The notes: generated from the letters alone by a model not told the origin. Positions 50,179-63,661 are shown, counted from the stretch's first letter. The stretch: DNA of 64,000 nucleotides from Atrichornis clamosus (GCA_013400975.1 WBMZ01011727.1:327267-391266); one strand, 5' to 3'. A program made the numbers and translations.

Positions 50179-53160
50179 AATTTCCTGGAACATTTATAGC
50201 ATTTTAATGAACCCCAAACCATAAATCTTGCATTTTTCAACCGATGTGCATGCATTTTGCTGCTAAAAATATACCAAAACCAATTTGTCTTTGGCACAAT
50301 AATGAAAACTAAAACAATCACGGAATTTATCTGCTTAAGAAAGAATTTTGCCAGTTTTTTTCATGCTCAGGGATACTTCAACCCCCCATATTTGAATAGG
50401 TGGGTTTGTTTTGAGCCAGGCAGTATAAAACAGGCTCTGAACTTGATGCCCACTCTGTTAACACACAGCCTGTCCACAGCTACTGCTGTGTTCTGCACCA
50501 GCAGAACAACCCTTTAAGCCATATGAAATAGGGATAGAATGTGAGGCACTCACATTTAGGAACTGCTTTAATAAAAATTAGGGTGTTTTCTGCCTTTCAC
50601 TCAAACAGTAGTGAGCAAAATTAAGTCTGTGTATGACTCATGGAGACATTTTGGGCCTTATTCTTTGTTGCTGCCAATGAATGTGAGTGCAGCACGTTGT
50701 TTAAACTCTCTTTAAAAACCTTAATTTTCCAGCCAAAATGCATCAGTTTATATTTGACAGTCTCCTTTGCATCTTTATAATGAAAAGTTCTTATAAATCT
50801 GTCCTAGTACTTTTTATTATGGCAGATAACTCAAGAGTATAAAGCAGAGTTACCCAGAAATTTTACAGGCACCCTTTTTAATGCAATGAAATACTCCTTT
50901 TTTTTTTTTTTCAGTATGATCTATTCATTCATTTTATTACATCGAGTCAATAAATGCTTTACTTCCCCTTCTCTCTTGCAAAGGGGTGTTTGGAAAAGAC
51001 GCCGTGATTTGCCGTTGGATTGTCAAGAAGCAGGATGCGATGACTGCAGTTTGTTCTTTAACCCCAGAGTGAACAGCTCCGGTGAGAACCACGAGGAGGG
51101 ACTCCACACAGTAACACAGCACCTGTGGGAGCTCAGGATTTCACAAAAATGAGTCCAAAAATAATCCCACAGGGTGATACATTGGATAAAATTCATTTCT
51201 AGAATGATAATGTTGATTGCACTTTTTCTGAATTGACAGAAACCACTCTGGCTTTAAGCTCCTTGTCCTTCAGATGATACTGTAAGGTAGTATGTGACCT
51301 TTTAGGATATTTATGATGTGAACTGAACTGCCTTTAAAATTATAATCCTTCAACTGTCAGTACATCCTTGCAAAGTTCAATAGATTCATAAATAATGGAA
51401 GTTAATATTCTGCTACAAGACTTATGTAAATTATAAAGGCAGATATATATCAGTCAGAAATAAAAACACAATACATTTTTCCTTTAGTATTACTTCAGGT
51501 TCAGAGGAGAAAATATTCCAAGAGTCATATTCAGACCCTAATTTGTACTCCTGATGCTAGTAGCTTATCTTTTTCTTACAAGAGAGATCATTCTTGCATT
51601 TTCCGGCATGCTGATTTAGTCCTTTTGGCACTTACCCAAATTCAAAAGTAAAATAAAGCCTTGATGCTGCAGTAACATTTCCAGCCTCCTCTTTATCTCC
51701 ATTGTATTGCAAATATTTATCCTTTGCTCTCATGCAGCCTCCCACTCAGAACAGTCTGCCAATCTTTTTAAAAGCTTAGGTCAGGAAATTCTTCTCAGCA
51801 CAGCAAAGCTTTCTTGGAAACATAGGAAAGGTCACACAACAATAAGAGTAGCATCAACATTTTGGCTACAGGCCTTCATACCTAAATGGTTATGACTTCT
51901 GCTTGCATAATCATTGGCTCAGTAATAAATGCTTATGGTGAGGGCTGTAATTTAACTTTCCAAAAGCAGTGGTGATTTTTCTAGGGGAGCTTTGTCTTGT
52001 GGAGGATGCAAAAGGTATTTTTTTGCATGAATTATTGAGCATGTATTAACATTCTGGTTTTATCCTTTCCAGCGTTGGGAGCTGAGGTCCAGTAGGATTA
52101 AGAGTCCCTGTCAAATAAAGGTACTTTGCAGAAGTAACCAACACATTTAAAAAGCCACAAGGTAGTTCCAAGCAGCAGGAAAACAGTACATCAGTCTTGC
52201 CCCATGGAGGTGCTGGGAAGCACATTCTTTCTTTCCTTCCAAGATCTATCTTTTTTTGTTTGGTTGATTTTGGTTTTTTCTGGGTTTTTTTCTTTTGCCT
52301 GAAGAGAAGGGGGCAATTTTGGCCCACTTTTCTGATCATAACGTGGATTCTCAAGGGAAGCTTCACCCCACAGCTGCTCCTCTGAAGTCTTCCTGTAGTT
52401 CATGAACAAAAGAGAGGAGAGGGAGGCCGTTACCTCTGCCAGCACATTCCTGCTGTTGGGTGACAGAAGATTAAGACAGAGAGAAAACACTGTTATCAGA
52501 GATGTCTGCTGCCTCTGGTGCAGCACAGAACATGAACCAAAGCTGAAGGAAGAATGTGTTTGTTGCACCTGAGGAAAGGCTACACGCGGGTGTTGACCAG
52601 TCCGAAGTGGACATGCTGTCCTCATCCATCCCCAGCCTTGCCCACAACATTTACTCCTCTGTTCCTTTACTTGGGAGGAAGCAGGATTTATCTGGGATTT
52701 ATCCTGAACATGCGAGGGTTTTAGATTTTCATCTTAAGACACTCACCATTAATATTTTTTCCTAAGCACAGAGTAGTCTGAGCATCACCCAAAAAAACCC
52801 TTATAGACCATGACTTCATTGCCAGTCACTGCCTATAGCAGACATTTGAAAATTTCCTATGCTTGACTCAACCAAGAGCAATTTAAGAACTTCTTGAGGC
52901 TCTAAGCATTCAATCTACCCACAGTAAAAATCTCTTCTCCTTTGGACCATTCACACTATTTGGACGGGGCAAGATTTGCTGCTGGATTTTCCAGGAATTG
53001 CCAAACCTTCTTACCCTCCAAGGTTAGTAGTAGTGCCTGTTTACAGACAAATTTTCTGCCGTCTGAATTTAATCACCAACCTGGAACTTGATACATGAGG
53101 ACAATTATGTCAAAATCAAAGTTTTATATTTTGTAAAATAAACCCAAGGCTGGCAAAATA
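50179..53160. other. Noncoding DNA, no gene seen
   Basis: No gene is supported. A T-run followed by CAG lies at about 50898-50913. A minus-strand frame of 144 codons (52191-52625) includes Lys-rich sequence encoded by an A-rich tract (T-rich on the plus strand, about 52250-52300) and has no recognisable domain. The acceptor-like site at 51738 is treated separately. Confidence 0.6.
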
Positions 53161-53184
53161 AACCAAACCAACCAACCAACCAAA
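53161..53184 (+). repeat. (AACC)n microsatellite
   Basis: About six AACC units are present, the second with one extra A. It is a short tetranucleotide repeat with A-rich flanks. Confidence 0.8.
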
Positions 53185-56100
53185 AACACAAAAGAAAAGA
53201 AGTGGATACAGCTGTGTATTCACCTTCCAAAGTGAATTATACACCTGGTTAACCCTGTAATATTTTGTGATACAACACTAAAACTATCAGTTTTGTGCTT
53301 TTCTGCAGGGGATATCCATCTCAGTCTCATAGCTCACATTTGAGAAGACTTACTATTCAAAGGAGTATGTTAAAAAAACCCCATGTAATGTTAATTATAT
53401 ACCCATAAGGAACATAAGTAAAAAATGTGAGGAATACGAAATATTATGAGCCTTTATTCAAAGTAAAACATAATGCTTTTCCTCCTTTTCATTAAACTTT
53501 TTGCTTCTTCATTTCCATTACTTCCATTAATGCTGAATTATTAAGTATATTTCTTATTAACACATTTTCTAAGAACTGTGCCAAAACAGAGCTTTCTGTT
53601 TTCTATCTTTGCTGTCTTCTAGCAGTTCAGAGCATATATTCTTGTTCTAATTTTTGGGGTGTTTCTGACACATTTTGTGCTCACACCCGCTGACAATCTA
53701 GCCTTGTGGATACACCTGCATTGCTGTGGTTAATGCTCCAGAAATGCTGTCAAAGCCAAAATTGGTACCTGTCCACAGGAGAGGAGACCTGAAGCACTCC
53801 AGGGCCAGCTCTGCAGAGGATTTCCTATAATTATTAGGAAAAGCCTTGGCAGAGGGAGGACCCTTCAGCAATATCCAAAACAAAGCAGCCACATGTTGTG
53901 TGAAAGGGTTTGAGACCTCAAGCTGTCCCACCCACCCTCTGAACTCTGGTTTTCTTTGTAAAAGAGCCCTAATGGCACCTGCCACAAAGACAGATAAGAT
54001 TCCTGAGTCCTGGGAAAGGCAGATTTCAAGGCAAGCCTCCCACAGTCCCTTTGACTGGACTGGTACGGACACAGGCAGTGTCACAAGTTCAAACCTTTCC
54101 ACATTTTAGCCTCTAAGTTCATGGCACGATTTTTCTAAACACTTTGTATCACACTGGCAGCCTCCATTGACTCTTGTGAGAGTTAATGATTGTGATGATC
54201 TTCGGAGCTTTAGAAACTGAACGAGTTTTCGGGGGAGAAAAAAAAAAAGTGAACTTTCTTTTCTCTCTGCAGAAGAAACTTAAAATCTTCCTTTTCGAAG
54301 AGTGTCTGGAGGGATGCATCTCTTGAAGCAGATGTACTGGAACTAACAAGTAATGACTGACTGATATTAAACCCATGACTCTTCAGTGTTACTTAGCCTA
54401 CATTGACTAAACCTTTGATTTCACCTAACTCTGGGCATAATTCCATTAATTCTGCAAGCTTTTGCTTTGCTTTTAACAATTATTAGTGATTTTTTTATTT
54501 GTTCTTCCAATGTGGCAACACTGAGTTAACTATATTTACAAGTTCATTGTATGACAAAAAGATTTGTCTATCTCAAAAAGAGAGACAAAAAGTCAGTCTA
54601 TCTCACCTCACATTTACTTCCATTGGCTTCTGGCTGCTTTTTGCTTTTCAGCTTCACTGTTTTATTAGTATAATAAGTTTTCTTACTTGGCTCACCAAAC
54701 TCTTTGCACCTAAAGCTTAAACTGAAGCAGACTCATTGTGAAAAGATCATTAGTGTGAACAACTTAAAATGTGTGATCTTCTAAGGATTAAACTGAAATC
54801 TTACATATTTTGTACTCATTTTTCCAACCTAAGCAGCATGAGCACTTTGTTAGTTTCTTAGGTTTTGTCTAGGATATCTTTAGGTGTACATGAAGGACAA
54901 ATAATAACCAAATATTAAAAAAAAAAAAAGCAAAAAAAAACCAAACAAAAAAAATTGACTGTACATGGAAAGTTTGCTCATTTTCTTTAACAATTCTATT
55001 TTGCTGGCACCTAAAAGGCAGAGGGATTTCTACCAGTTGCTGCTATGCTTTAGTACAAGAAGGAGAGCCCATTTCTTTTGTTCTTCATTACATTCATTCT
55101 GCATCTTTCTCAGATGCAACTGACCTGTCACAAACCTCTGATGCCAACAGTAGAATTGCTGTCTGGAGGTGGGCACTGAACACATTTCACACAGACCCTG
55201 CCCTGCATGGCCCTAATCACTCCGCAGTAACCGACTTGTGTTTTATATATTTTTCCATGAGTTAATCCAAGGGCAGAAGTTTAATATGGTCACTGTCCAA
55301 AGCATTTCAGCTCCAGAATACATATCTGGTCATAGATAGCAATTATAGTGGCTTAGATGCACAGCTTTTCATCTTTGCTGTTTGTAATCCCACACGGTAT
55401 ATCAAAAACTCCTTTGCAAAGTGAAATATCAGGTTCAAAAGTTGCTTTGGTGTGAAGACAAAAGGCCTGGCTCTTCTTTTGGACTAATTTAAAATAAGTC
55501 TGTTGAAGACTGCATTGGAATTCCAAAAAATAAACTGTCTTAATTTCACACTTTTTTTCTACCAATTAGTTTTACTTAATGTCACAATTTAAAATATGTT
55601 CTCAAGCAAACAGCAGAAACAATCAAAGAAACAACTGCCACAGTACTTCCCCCAAGAAATTACTTCTGTCTAGAAATAAATCTATTAGTTTGCATTAATT
55701 TGCTTCAATTATTTAGCCTTAAACCCACATATTTAAATATAATTATCTGCTGAAAACCTCACAGTACAATCAACATTAGTCACCAAGAGCTGGGGAGTTT
55801 TTTTCGATGAATAAGTTACAGGAATTGTTATATTAAGAGAAGGCAAAGATGACTAAATTAATTTCAATCATTTTATATTAGGGAGAAATTCTTCATCCTG
55901 CACAAGCTTGTGTGAAAAAGAAACTGTTTATTTTCTCTGCACATTGACAGATCAAGTGATAATATCTGGAAAAACAGAGTTAGAGGCAGGGTCTAGTCCT
56001 CCTGTCACACAAGACTGGAATGGGCCAAGTGGTTTCACAGCAGTGCTGTGACTTTGACCGATTTATTGCTCCCACCACCCTGCAACCCCTGAAATGAGCA

Positions 56101-59100
56101 GAGACTCTGCACTGGGGCCACCCAGCCACCACTTCACAGCCCCAGCTCCCGGCTCAGGAGCCTTCCATGACTTCCAAAGCAGCACAAGGGCTGACCTAAC
56201 ACCTTTCCTTTAAAACGCCAGACTTCTCTGCGCTCTGCACTACCCTCACACAACGATTTCCCCGCTCGACGCACTCCCCTTAAACACCTGACCTGCCAAA
56301 TATCTCTCCCATCTGGAAGAAAATGTATTTTTGTCATTAGAAGGAAGTAAAACGATAGGAAGGAAAGAAAAGCAGGAAGAAACTCTTTTAAAAATTCTAA
56401 GAAGTAGAACCTTTCATTAGAGTGTAAGAAACACATATGCGAATTAAATTGCCCAGCACGTGTATTCACGGGCACCATCTGTGGACACTGACTTGCCAGT
56501 CATTTGTAAATGAAAGGAGATAATTCTGCACAAAGTCAGGAGAATACAGACTGGGGTGGAGGGGTGTGTGGGAGTTATTGGTTTGGATATAACCAATTCT
56601 TTTGGATCTTCCACTTGACTCAGAAAGACAGAGGTCATTCAGGTTACTCCTACAGAGTCACCCTGCTCTCACCCTGCTCTTTCAAATGAGGGGGATTTTC
56701 TGACTGTGCCCCTTTAAGGAAAACCAAAAGAACAATAAAATTTACTTATTGAAAAAAGAAAGTTGCCAGCATATGCAAAAGCAAGCAAGCTGCTACAAAG
56801 CTTGAACACTGGCTTTCTTCTTTGCTGACCAAGTACCACGCACTTTCTGTGAACCACAAATATTCTGAATGACTGAAAACTACACTCAAAGCAAATCTAC
56901 CACCACAAAGCCAGATGAGAGTCCTGTCTGGAACTCACTCGGAAATCCAAAGTTTCCTCTCAGGATGCCCATATATTTAAGTGAATAGAATGTTGTTCTT
57001 TTCATTTCAAGTTGAAATTTGGTTTGGTTTTGTTTGGTTATGGTGGGTTTTTTTGTTGTTTTCGGTTTTGAGGGTTTTTTCTCCTTTCAAAAAAGGCAGA
57101 GGACACTGTGAAAAAAATCCAGAGAGACTCTCTAGTTTCAGTAATTCAGTAGCATCCAGACTCTAAAAGGAAGAGATGTAACAGTTAAAACTGCTGTGGA
57201 ACACATCTTCAAACAAAGAGATGTTCTGGAGTAGCTGAAAATGCTAATTGTTTTTTTAGTTTGATAAAAACAAAAAATAAGAAGGAGTAAGATTTCTACC
57301 TGAAGTCACAGGGTGATTTCCCAAACTGCTAAGAAACAAAAGCAAATCTGAGCTTAAAATCACTGTTCTCTAAGTACCTACACACTCTTAAAACCAAAGA
57401 AAATACAGCAGATAAATGGAAAAAGTAATGCTTGCTACAAGCAGCTCAAATTTAAACCTCAGTGTGCCACTGGCAGCACCTGGATTGTACAATAGGCTTA
57501 TCTAGTTCAGCATTTCTAATTTTGAAATTGGGACCTATCATTTTAACACCCACTTGTACCAGAATGTTTGGGCCACGTGTTTAAAAGAGACACTGCAAGC
57601 AATGTTTGAAAACTGGAAGACGGATCATTAGCAGACCACAGCAGAATTTAATTCTCAGTATCATTATCAGCACAATCCTCAAAAATGTCTACACAAAGTA
57701 AGAATTCCTGTATGACTGCTGTGTGGAAAGGATATTGTGGCTGTGAAATGGCAGTAAACATTTTTATGGACACCAGTAATGTTTCATTCCAAGTGTCTGG
57801 TACATGTTAAGCAGCAACCTGTCTTAGGAAATAACCATTATAAAGGGTCGTTATGCAATTAAGGCTAAATTGAGATCAAATGACTGCTACCTTTTTGCTT
57901 TTCTTTTTGCTGAGCTGTACCAGAGCTTATAAATATTCAGTCTTGATAAAATACCTGAATGAAAGAGATAGCTACGAGTGTGCTACCTCCTAGATAACAA
58001 AAAATTCTCGTTATGACATGCCTGAACATTTTGTTTCGCTGACAACTTAGAGAATCTATTGCAAAACCCAGAAAGAACAGGAGAGAATTGTAAGAATACT
58101 TACAATGAAATTAATTGAATTTTCTATGTGTCTTAGAAAACCACTTATTGTTGCTGTCAAGCTGAGCAGGAGAGGGCATGGTTCCAGTGGCTAAGTAGCA
58201 AAATGTGTTTTTCTTTCACACAAGAGAAGACTTGATTATTTGAGAGTCCTGTATTTCTCTGAAGATAAGTACCTAAATTCCAGTCCAGCAGTGCTCCAGG
58301 AGTACAACACTGCGGAGTTTCACAAACACGTTTAGCCTTCATTGACTAGCAACAGAGTTACATCAATAAACAGGGTGCCCAGACTAGTTAGGCTCGTTAT
58401 GTTGACACAGACTATTGCTTTCTGCTGCAGGAAATTCACTTTTTCAGTGAAAAATGAACAGGCCAAAAAAATGATTTAGTGCTGAGTGCCATCAGCCTGA
58501 AATGGCACTTGTTTTCTGGTCACAAAAAGTGACAGCATTTTTAACTTGAAAGAAAAAGGAGTTTTGAACTGCTTTGTAGTGCAGGGAGCTTTCCCCACAT
58601 TTGGACAGGTGTTTAAAAAGACACAAGGGCCACCAGTGCCTCGTGTTGGTCCATCAGTTGACATTCTCACCTTCATCTTGCATTGGAGGCTTTGAGGGGA
58701 AAAGAAACACTTGGTTGTGATTCACGAGCTGGAATATTTACCGCGATTAAATTTATTTTCTTTTAAGAATGAATCGTCAGAATTCTGCCTACCCCTAATA
58801 CAAAAGTCACGTTGGATGGAGTGCCTTGGTACTCCCATAATTTGACCCCTGACTATGACTGGATTAGACAAGGCCCTGCATGGAAAAATCTATAATCTTG
58901 TGTTAGATCAAATGGCTTGCATCTGCAAAATAAGAGTACAGGTAGATTTCAATAGTGAATCGATCAGACTTTTTGTTTCTGGATGCAAGTGGTACCAAAA
59001 TTTACTCTAAACCCTACTAAACATGTTCACCAGGTCATTTTTTGCTCTCTGTAATGCCTAAGACATTTGCAATACAGCCAGCCCTAAAATCTGTAGCCTT

Positions 59101-59420
59101 GTAAATAGCAGAAACAAAAAATGGCAAGGGACATCACATGGGCAGCTGCTTGCTTCTAGAATGAGTGAATGGAAAACAGAAGAGGAAAAATGTTATTAAA
59201 CTTAATTAAAAATTATTTGCACTTCTAAGTCAAGAATTTGAAAGTCAATTCTTCTGTCATTCACCTGCAAATCTTGGGGATCTTTTTCTTCTGAAGTGAC
59301 AGATAGCATTTTACTTTCAGAACAGTACTGAAAAATGGAGACATTAAAGCATAACCTGACAGAAATGACTCAGTAGTTACACAATTACATTTGGCCACCC
59401 GTGGCAATGTGATAGAAGTT
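53185..59420. other. AT-rich noncoding DNA, no gene seen
   Basis: No gene is supported across about 6.2 kb. Minus-strand frames of 134 codons (53698-54102) and 114 codons (56134-56478) show no motif; the second lies in a GC-rich patch at about 56040-56300. An A-rich tract with CAAA words lies at 54917-54955 and a TTTGG-rich tract at 57018-57080. I see no named interspersed repeat. Confidence 0.6.
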
Positions 59421-59443
59421 AAAAAAAAAAAAAAAAAAAAAAA
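59421..59443 (+). repeat. A23 homopolymer
   Basis: Twenty-three consecutive A bases, the longest homopolymer in the window. The sequence just upstream has no recognisable gene or close AATAAA signal, so a processed-retrocopy tail is not supported. Length variation is likely. Confidence 0.85.
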
Positions 59444-59579
59444 GACAGAACACAGTCTTTCAAAACATCTGAAAATGTTAAAGGCTTTAAATTATACAGG
59501 GCTGTGCACCCCTAAAGCTCATAGCAGGCTTCAGTCTGTCACAAGGATACTTCATGTCACATGTTTTTCTTTGTAAAAA

Positions 59580-59880
59580 CAATTGCAGCGTGGCCGCAGG
59601 CTCGGTCCTTGCAGGGATCCTGTGCCACCAGTGCCCCTGGCTGCTCCCCCTGGACGTACCACTGCACCAGACAAAAGGCCCTACCCGGGTGGAGACGAGG
59701 AAGCAGTCATGGGTTCAGCTAAAAAGAAAGGAGCTGAAGTTTTTCAACTTTCACACTCTCAGGCTCCCCGGGAACAGCCCACATGTGCCCGAATGATCAC
59801 GGCAGGGAGGAAGGCACTGCTCAGCACCCAGAGGGCTGCTAAGCCTTCCCCGGGGGACTGCCGGGAATAGCCACATTTAC
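59580..59880. other. CpG-enriched GC-rich patch
   Basis: By eye there are about eleven CpG dinucleotides in 300 bases, well above the CpG-poor background. Plus-strand frames at 59554-59796 and 59583-59870 and a minus-strand frame at 59759-60010 overlap and show no motif. It could be a weak CpG island such as a distal promoter or enhancer, or a decaying GC-rich repeat. No TATA box or start context is convincing. Confidence 0.35.
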
Positions 59881-61990
59881 AGCAGAAATCCAAAGATATT
59901 CCAGCAGGAAGGAAGTCTTTCAGATTGCACAGTCTCTGCGTAGCAGCAGAGATCCCAAGCCTCCAGTTTGTAGGGCTGTAGAGCCCCTCAGGACTCCAGA
60001 CACGGGGCAATTAGAAAGATATCAGACTATCGAGCGAACCTAGGACTGCACTTGTGTTTGCTCTGCTTGTTTGCCTGCTTTTAGTAGTCTGGCTGATATC
60101 CTGGCGTTAAATCTTGCTCAATAAATGCAAATGTGTGCTTGCAGGGTTGGGAGGGAGGAGGCTTTCTGACCTACTACCTTTACCTCACATTTTGAGTGCA
60201 AAGTGCAGTGAGGTGAAATAGGCAAACCCAGGTTACCACACCTCCACGAGAGAAGCAAATCCAAGTAAAGCCAAATATGCGGTGACTTTTCTAGGCTCTG
60301 TGTTTGCAGAAATACCACAGACATAAGCTGGAAGTATCTCTGCCAAGATGCTTAGGGCCACTGTGAGGGCTGGCACACACCAACTTTGGTATTAGGGATA
60401 TTTCCTCTCCGGCAAATAGAAGCTGGAGCAACAAGCCAGGGGTGTTATTTACTCTTCTTGCTCTGAGCAAGTCCAAACAAAGCTCCCAATTTGTTGAACA
60501 GAGTGCAGAAAGTGAACCCAAAACACAGTTTGATGCTTCTCCAGTGAAACACTTGTTACTTTCACTGTGTTCCCTGTATACAAACACCACTCAGAGAAAT
60601 CCAGCCAGTGTAGAACTCACATAACCACAGGGAGTAACAGCAGCTTCCCAGAGCTGTTCACTGACCTCAGCGCTGGCCATCAACAACTGGGTGAAACCTC
60701 TGGTCCTCCTGGAGAGCAGGAGCTCACTGAGTTTGCATCAATCCTAATTAAAAGCCTCGGAGGGGCTACACAGCAGTGACAAAGCTGGTGACAGCCACAC
60801 GTGGGTGTTTATACTCAGTCTGCTGTGTTCTGCACACAATAACCCCGCTGTAGAGTGGGCTAAGAGGGAAAGGGGCATGGGAAGACAAGATGGGTTAAAA
60901 CAAGGAGGCCCAGTTAAGGGGCACAGATTATTTTATTATTTAGTGGTATTTTACTTTTCAGCATCAGGCACGGGCGGCTGAGTGGCACAAGGAGCTGTCA
61001 GAGCAATGCAACACGGAATCTGGTCACCTGCAGCAGTGGTAGCTGTAGATTTTACACTTGTTTGTGGCAAATGCTAGCAATGGATAACAGGAAAAAAATT
61101 ATCCATGAGGAACCAATGGCAGTAGAAAGTATTCCACGTGTAAAACAGATGTCATAGTAGTTTTAAGTGCACAGTTAGGAGTTTGTGAAAAAGGCAAAAA
61201 TATCCAAATGCGTGCAATTGCACTTACAGTTTCGCTGCAAACTGCAGGAGAAAGAATCCTTTGTCTTGTTTATTAGCATAAAGTTTCCCAAATTGTTTTG
61301 GTGTTTGTTTTCCTATTCAGTGTGGAATAAGAGCCTTAAATTATGATTGTAAACCTTTTAAATGGCCTCAAAAGCACCGGGATTCCACAGTGCACAAAGG
61401 GCAAAATGCATCAGCCAAACTTTCTATTTTTATGTCTTTTAAGCTATTTTAATACCACTTCACTTGGGAAAGAAAACAGAGTCCCTTTTACTGTTAATAA
61501 TACACTATTCTGCTCTTCTGATCCTTATGTTTTGCTTTCCAATTGCCTAAATGTCATGCATGCCTAATAAATTGGATAAAGGGTATTGATTACGCCTCTG
61601 GTTTCTGTAGTTAAACCACAGAGTCAATTAATCTGCATTGTATATTTAGGAAGATAATCAGTTATTAAAATGGAAAGGAGGCAGGCACAATTAAACTCAA
61701 GAGTATTCCAGCACATGGGTCCCTATCTAGTATATATTCCCAATATCTTCCTACGGTCGTGTTTCAAAAGAGCAAGCACTGGAAATCACTGGAGACCTTG
61801 AGGAGGTGCTGGGTTCATGTTTGACCTGTTCTTGCAAATCAGGCTTGCTTTATTGAGCTTTTGTAGGGTTTTGCCAGTTATTTAAAAATAAAAGACAACA
61901 AAAAAAAACCCACCCAAAACAAAACAAAAAAACTCAGGCCGAACCCAAAATAATGAAAAAGCGCAACACTTGGAGCTGTTGATATGAAGG
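59881..61990. other. Noncoding DNA, no gene seen
   Basis: No gene is supported. The longest frame is about 99 codons on the minus strand (60291-60590), with plus-strand frames over it. An acceptor-like site at 60962 with a following open frame is reported as an observation. The intervals 61255-61345 and 61590-61690 look like complex AT-rich sequence that may be conserved. Confidence 0.6.
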
Positions 61991-62014
61991 TGTGTGTATA
62001 TATATATATATATA
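61991..62014 (+). repeat. (TG)n(TA)n microsatellite
   Basis: Three TG units run into about nine TA units. It is a compound dinucleotide repeat, likely polymorphic. Confidence 0.85.
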
Positions 62015-62093
62015 CTTGATTTTCTCAAATGCAACCTGAGGTAGAACAAGGGAAGGGGAAGATATAGGGAGTAAAACTGTTTTACCACTGTTT

Positions 62094-62870
62094 TTGCTCT
62101 CTAAATACCACCTGCCTGCGATGGTGTGTGCTGAGATGGGGTTACCCCAGCTGAGATGTCAGCAGGGCTCCTGGTGTCCCAGCTGCCCCAGTGAGGGCAC
62201 AGTGCCCAGGGCCAGAGCTGAGCACCACGGCCAAGATCCCACTCGGATCTCCTCCTCAACCTGGGGAAAAGGTACTGGTGGGGTTGGGAGGTCAGGGCTT
62301 GACACACTTCAGGATCAGGGGCCGTGCTGCTGGAAGTTCTGGGCGCACCAGCGTGGCTGGGACAGAGGGAAGAAGAAGGGAAAATGTGGCCAGGGTGCTC
62401 CTCCAAGGAGAGAGTGCCCCAGCTGGGCGAAGTGTATGAACTCTGCATTAGATGAGGCTGATGCTTTCCTGTCCCAGGGAGGGAGAGCGAAGACAAACAT
62501 ATTACAGATGCTCACTTGCTGCAGCGCTGGCGGCTACAGAAGCCAACGTCGGCTGCACAGATTAAATGCCAAAAAGCCCTTCAGCAATGATTAGTCTGTG
62601 GCTGCCCTGACTGCTGCTTCAGCCGTGATCATAATCACCTCCGTCCGAGCGCATCCCACCCCTCGGCTGCTCTGCAGTTGTTTCCACATTCTGCTTAGCT
62701 CCTGCTCTGGAGGAGCTTTACAGTGAGCTCTTCACTGTGTTTGTGCAGAGCATCCACAACAGGGCCCGTCCCTGGCGGAGGCTCCCAGGCACTGGAGGAG
62801 TACAAATGCCACCAGTAATTGCATCCTGGGTGAGGACTCCAGCCTCCCGCTGGAGAAAACGCGATGCCAG
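62094..62870. other. GC-rich segment with CpG cluster, longest open frame of the window
   Basis: This GC-rich segment holds the longest frame in the window: 166 codons on the plus strand (62094-62594). An opposing minus-strand frame of 131 codons (62101-62496) covers most of it. Its product would be rich in Gly, Arg, Ser and Cys, without a recognisable domain, signal peptide or membrane segment. CpGs cluster at 62520-62670 (about nine by eye). A CpG-island-like regulatory segment, a noncoding exon or a repeat relic are the alternatives; a coding gene is not supported. Confidence 0.35.
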
Positions 62871-63661
62871 GCAAAGAATGACAAAGGGCTGGGCTGGTTT
62901 CCTGCCTTTCTTTTCAACTTTTTCTTTATAGCAGCATTTGCTTCTCTTTCGAGGAATAGGACCATTAGTGCACTGCTGCGGTTTTGGGTTTTCTTTTTAC
63001 TCCCGTGTTTTCTGGTTCTCTAAAAGGACCTGAAGGAACCTGAAAATCTTTAATCTCGATAACACAAGAGATATGATTTCAAGTATCATTTAAAACATAT
63101 ATTTTCAGAGGCAAATTGCATTCTTAACTTTCAGCCTGGGTCAGCTGGTAGGACATAAAACAAAATATTTGCATTGTTCTCATCTTTAATATATCCAATG
63201 ATTCTGAGAAAAATCATCCTTCTGGTCTTAAGGATTTCTAAAATGCTATGAGGTACTAGAAAAGGATTTTTTTCTCCAGACTAGGTTAAAAACTGTAATA
63301 CTTTTTCTTCAGTTAAGGGACTATGTCTAGAATCCTTTTAAATATTAGCAAATTTTACAAGCTGGAAGGATTGCTTTTTCTAATTGAAAGCAAATGAAAA
63401 ACATCAGTAAAGGTCATTTTTTTCTTCAGGTTTTATTTAAGCAAATAGGTAAAAGGGAAAGGTGACTCTGAAACAGTGAAGTTTTGTTTCAAACTCACTT
63501 TTCAGTTTCCTGACTTGAAAATAAATGAACAGTGAGTTCTGCTCCCATTAATATGGAATGCTGTGTGAGGGATTCAATTTCCCTCAGGAAAAACTGGATC
63601 CCGATCCAGGGTGGACACAGCAGCACCAGTTGCACAGAGGAAAACCACTGAGCAGGACATG
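62871..63661. other. AT-rich noncoding DNA, no gene seen
   Basis: No gene is supported. The sequence is AT-rich with short T-runs, for example near 63265-63272 and 63418-63425, and no frame of interest. Confidence 0.65.

Noticed and set aside
52191..52625. 144-codon minus-strand frame with a Lys-rich tail
   Set aside because: The Lys-rich part is encoded by an A-rich tract on the minus strand, and no domain or conserved motif is visible.
53698..54102. 134-codon minus-strand frame
   Set aside because: No motif is recognisable, a plus-strand frame overlaps it, and the length is within what chance allows in 128 kb of both strands.
59340..59443. A23 run as the tail of a processed retrocopy
   Set aside because: There is no recognisable gene sequence upstream and no close canonical polyadenylation signal.
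62094..62594. 166-codon plus-strand open frame as a protein-coding gene
   Set aside because: It is opposed by a 131-codon minus-strand frame, lies in GC-rich stop-poor DNA, and has no recognisable domain or clear start context.
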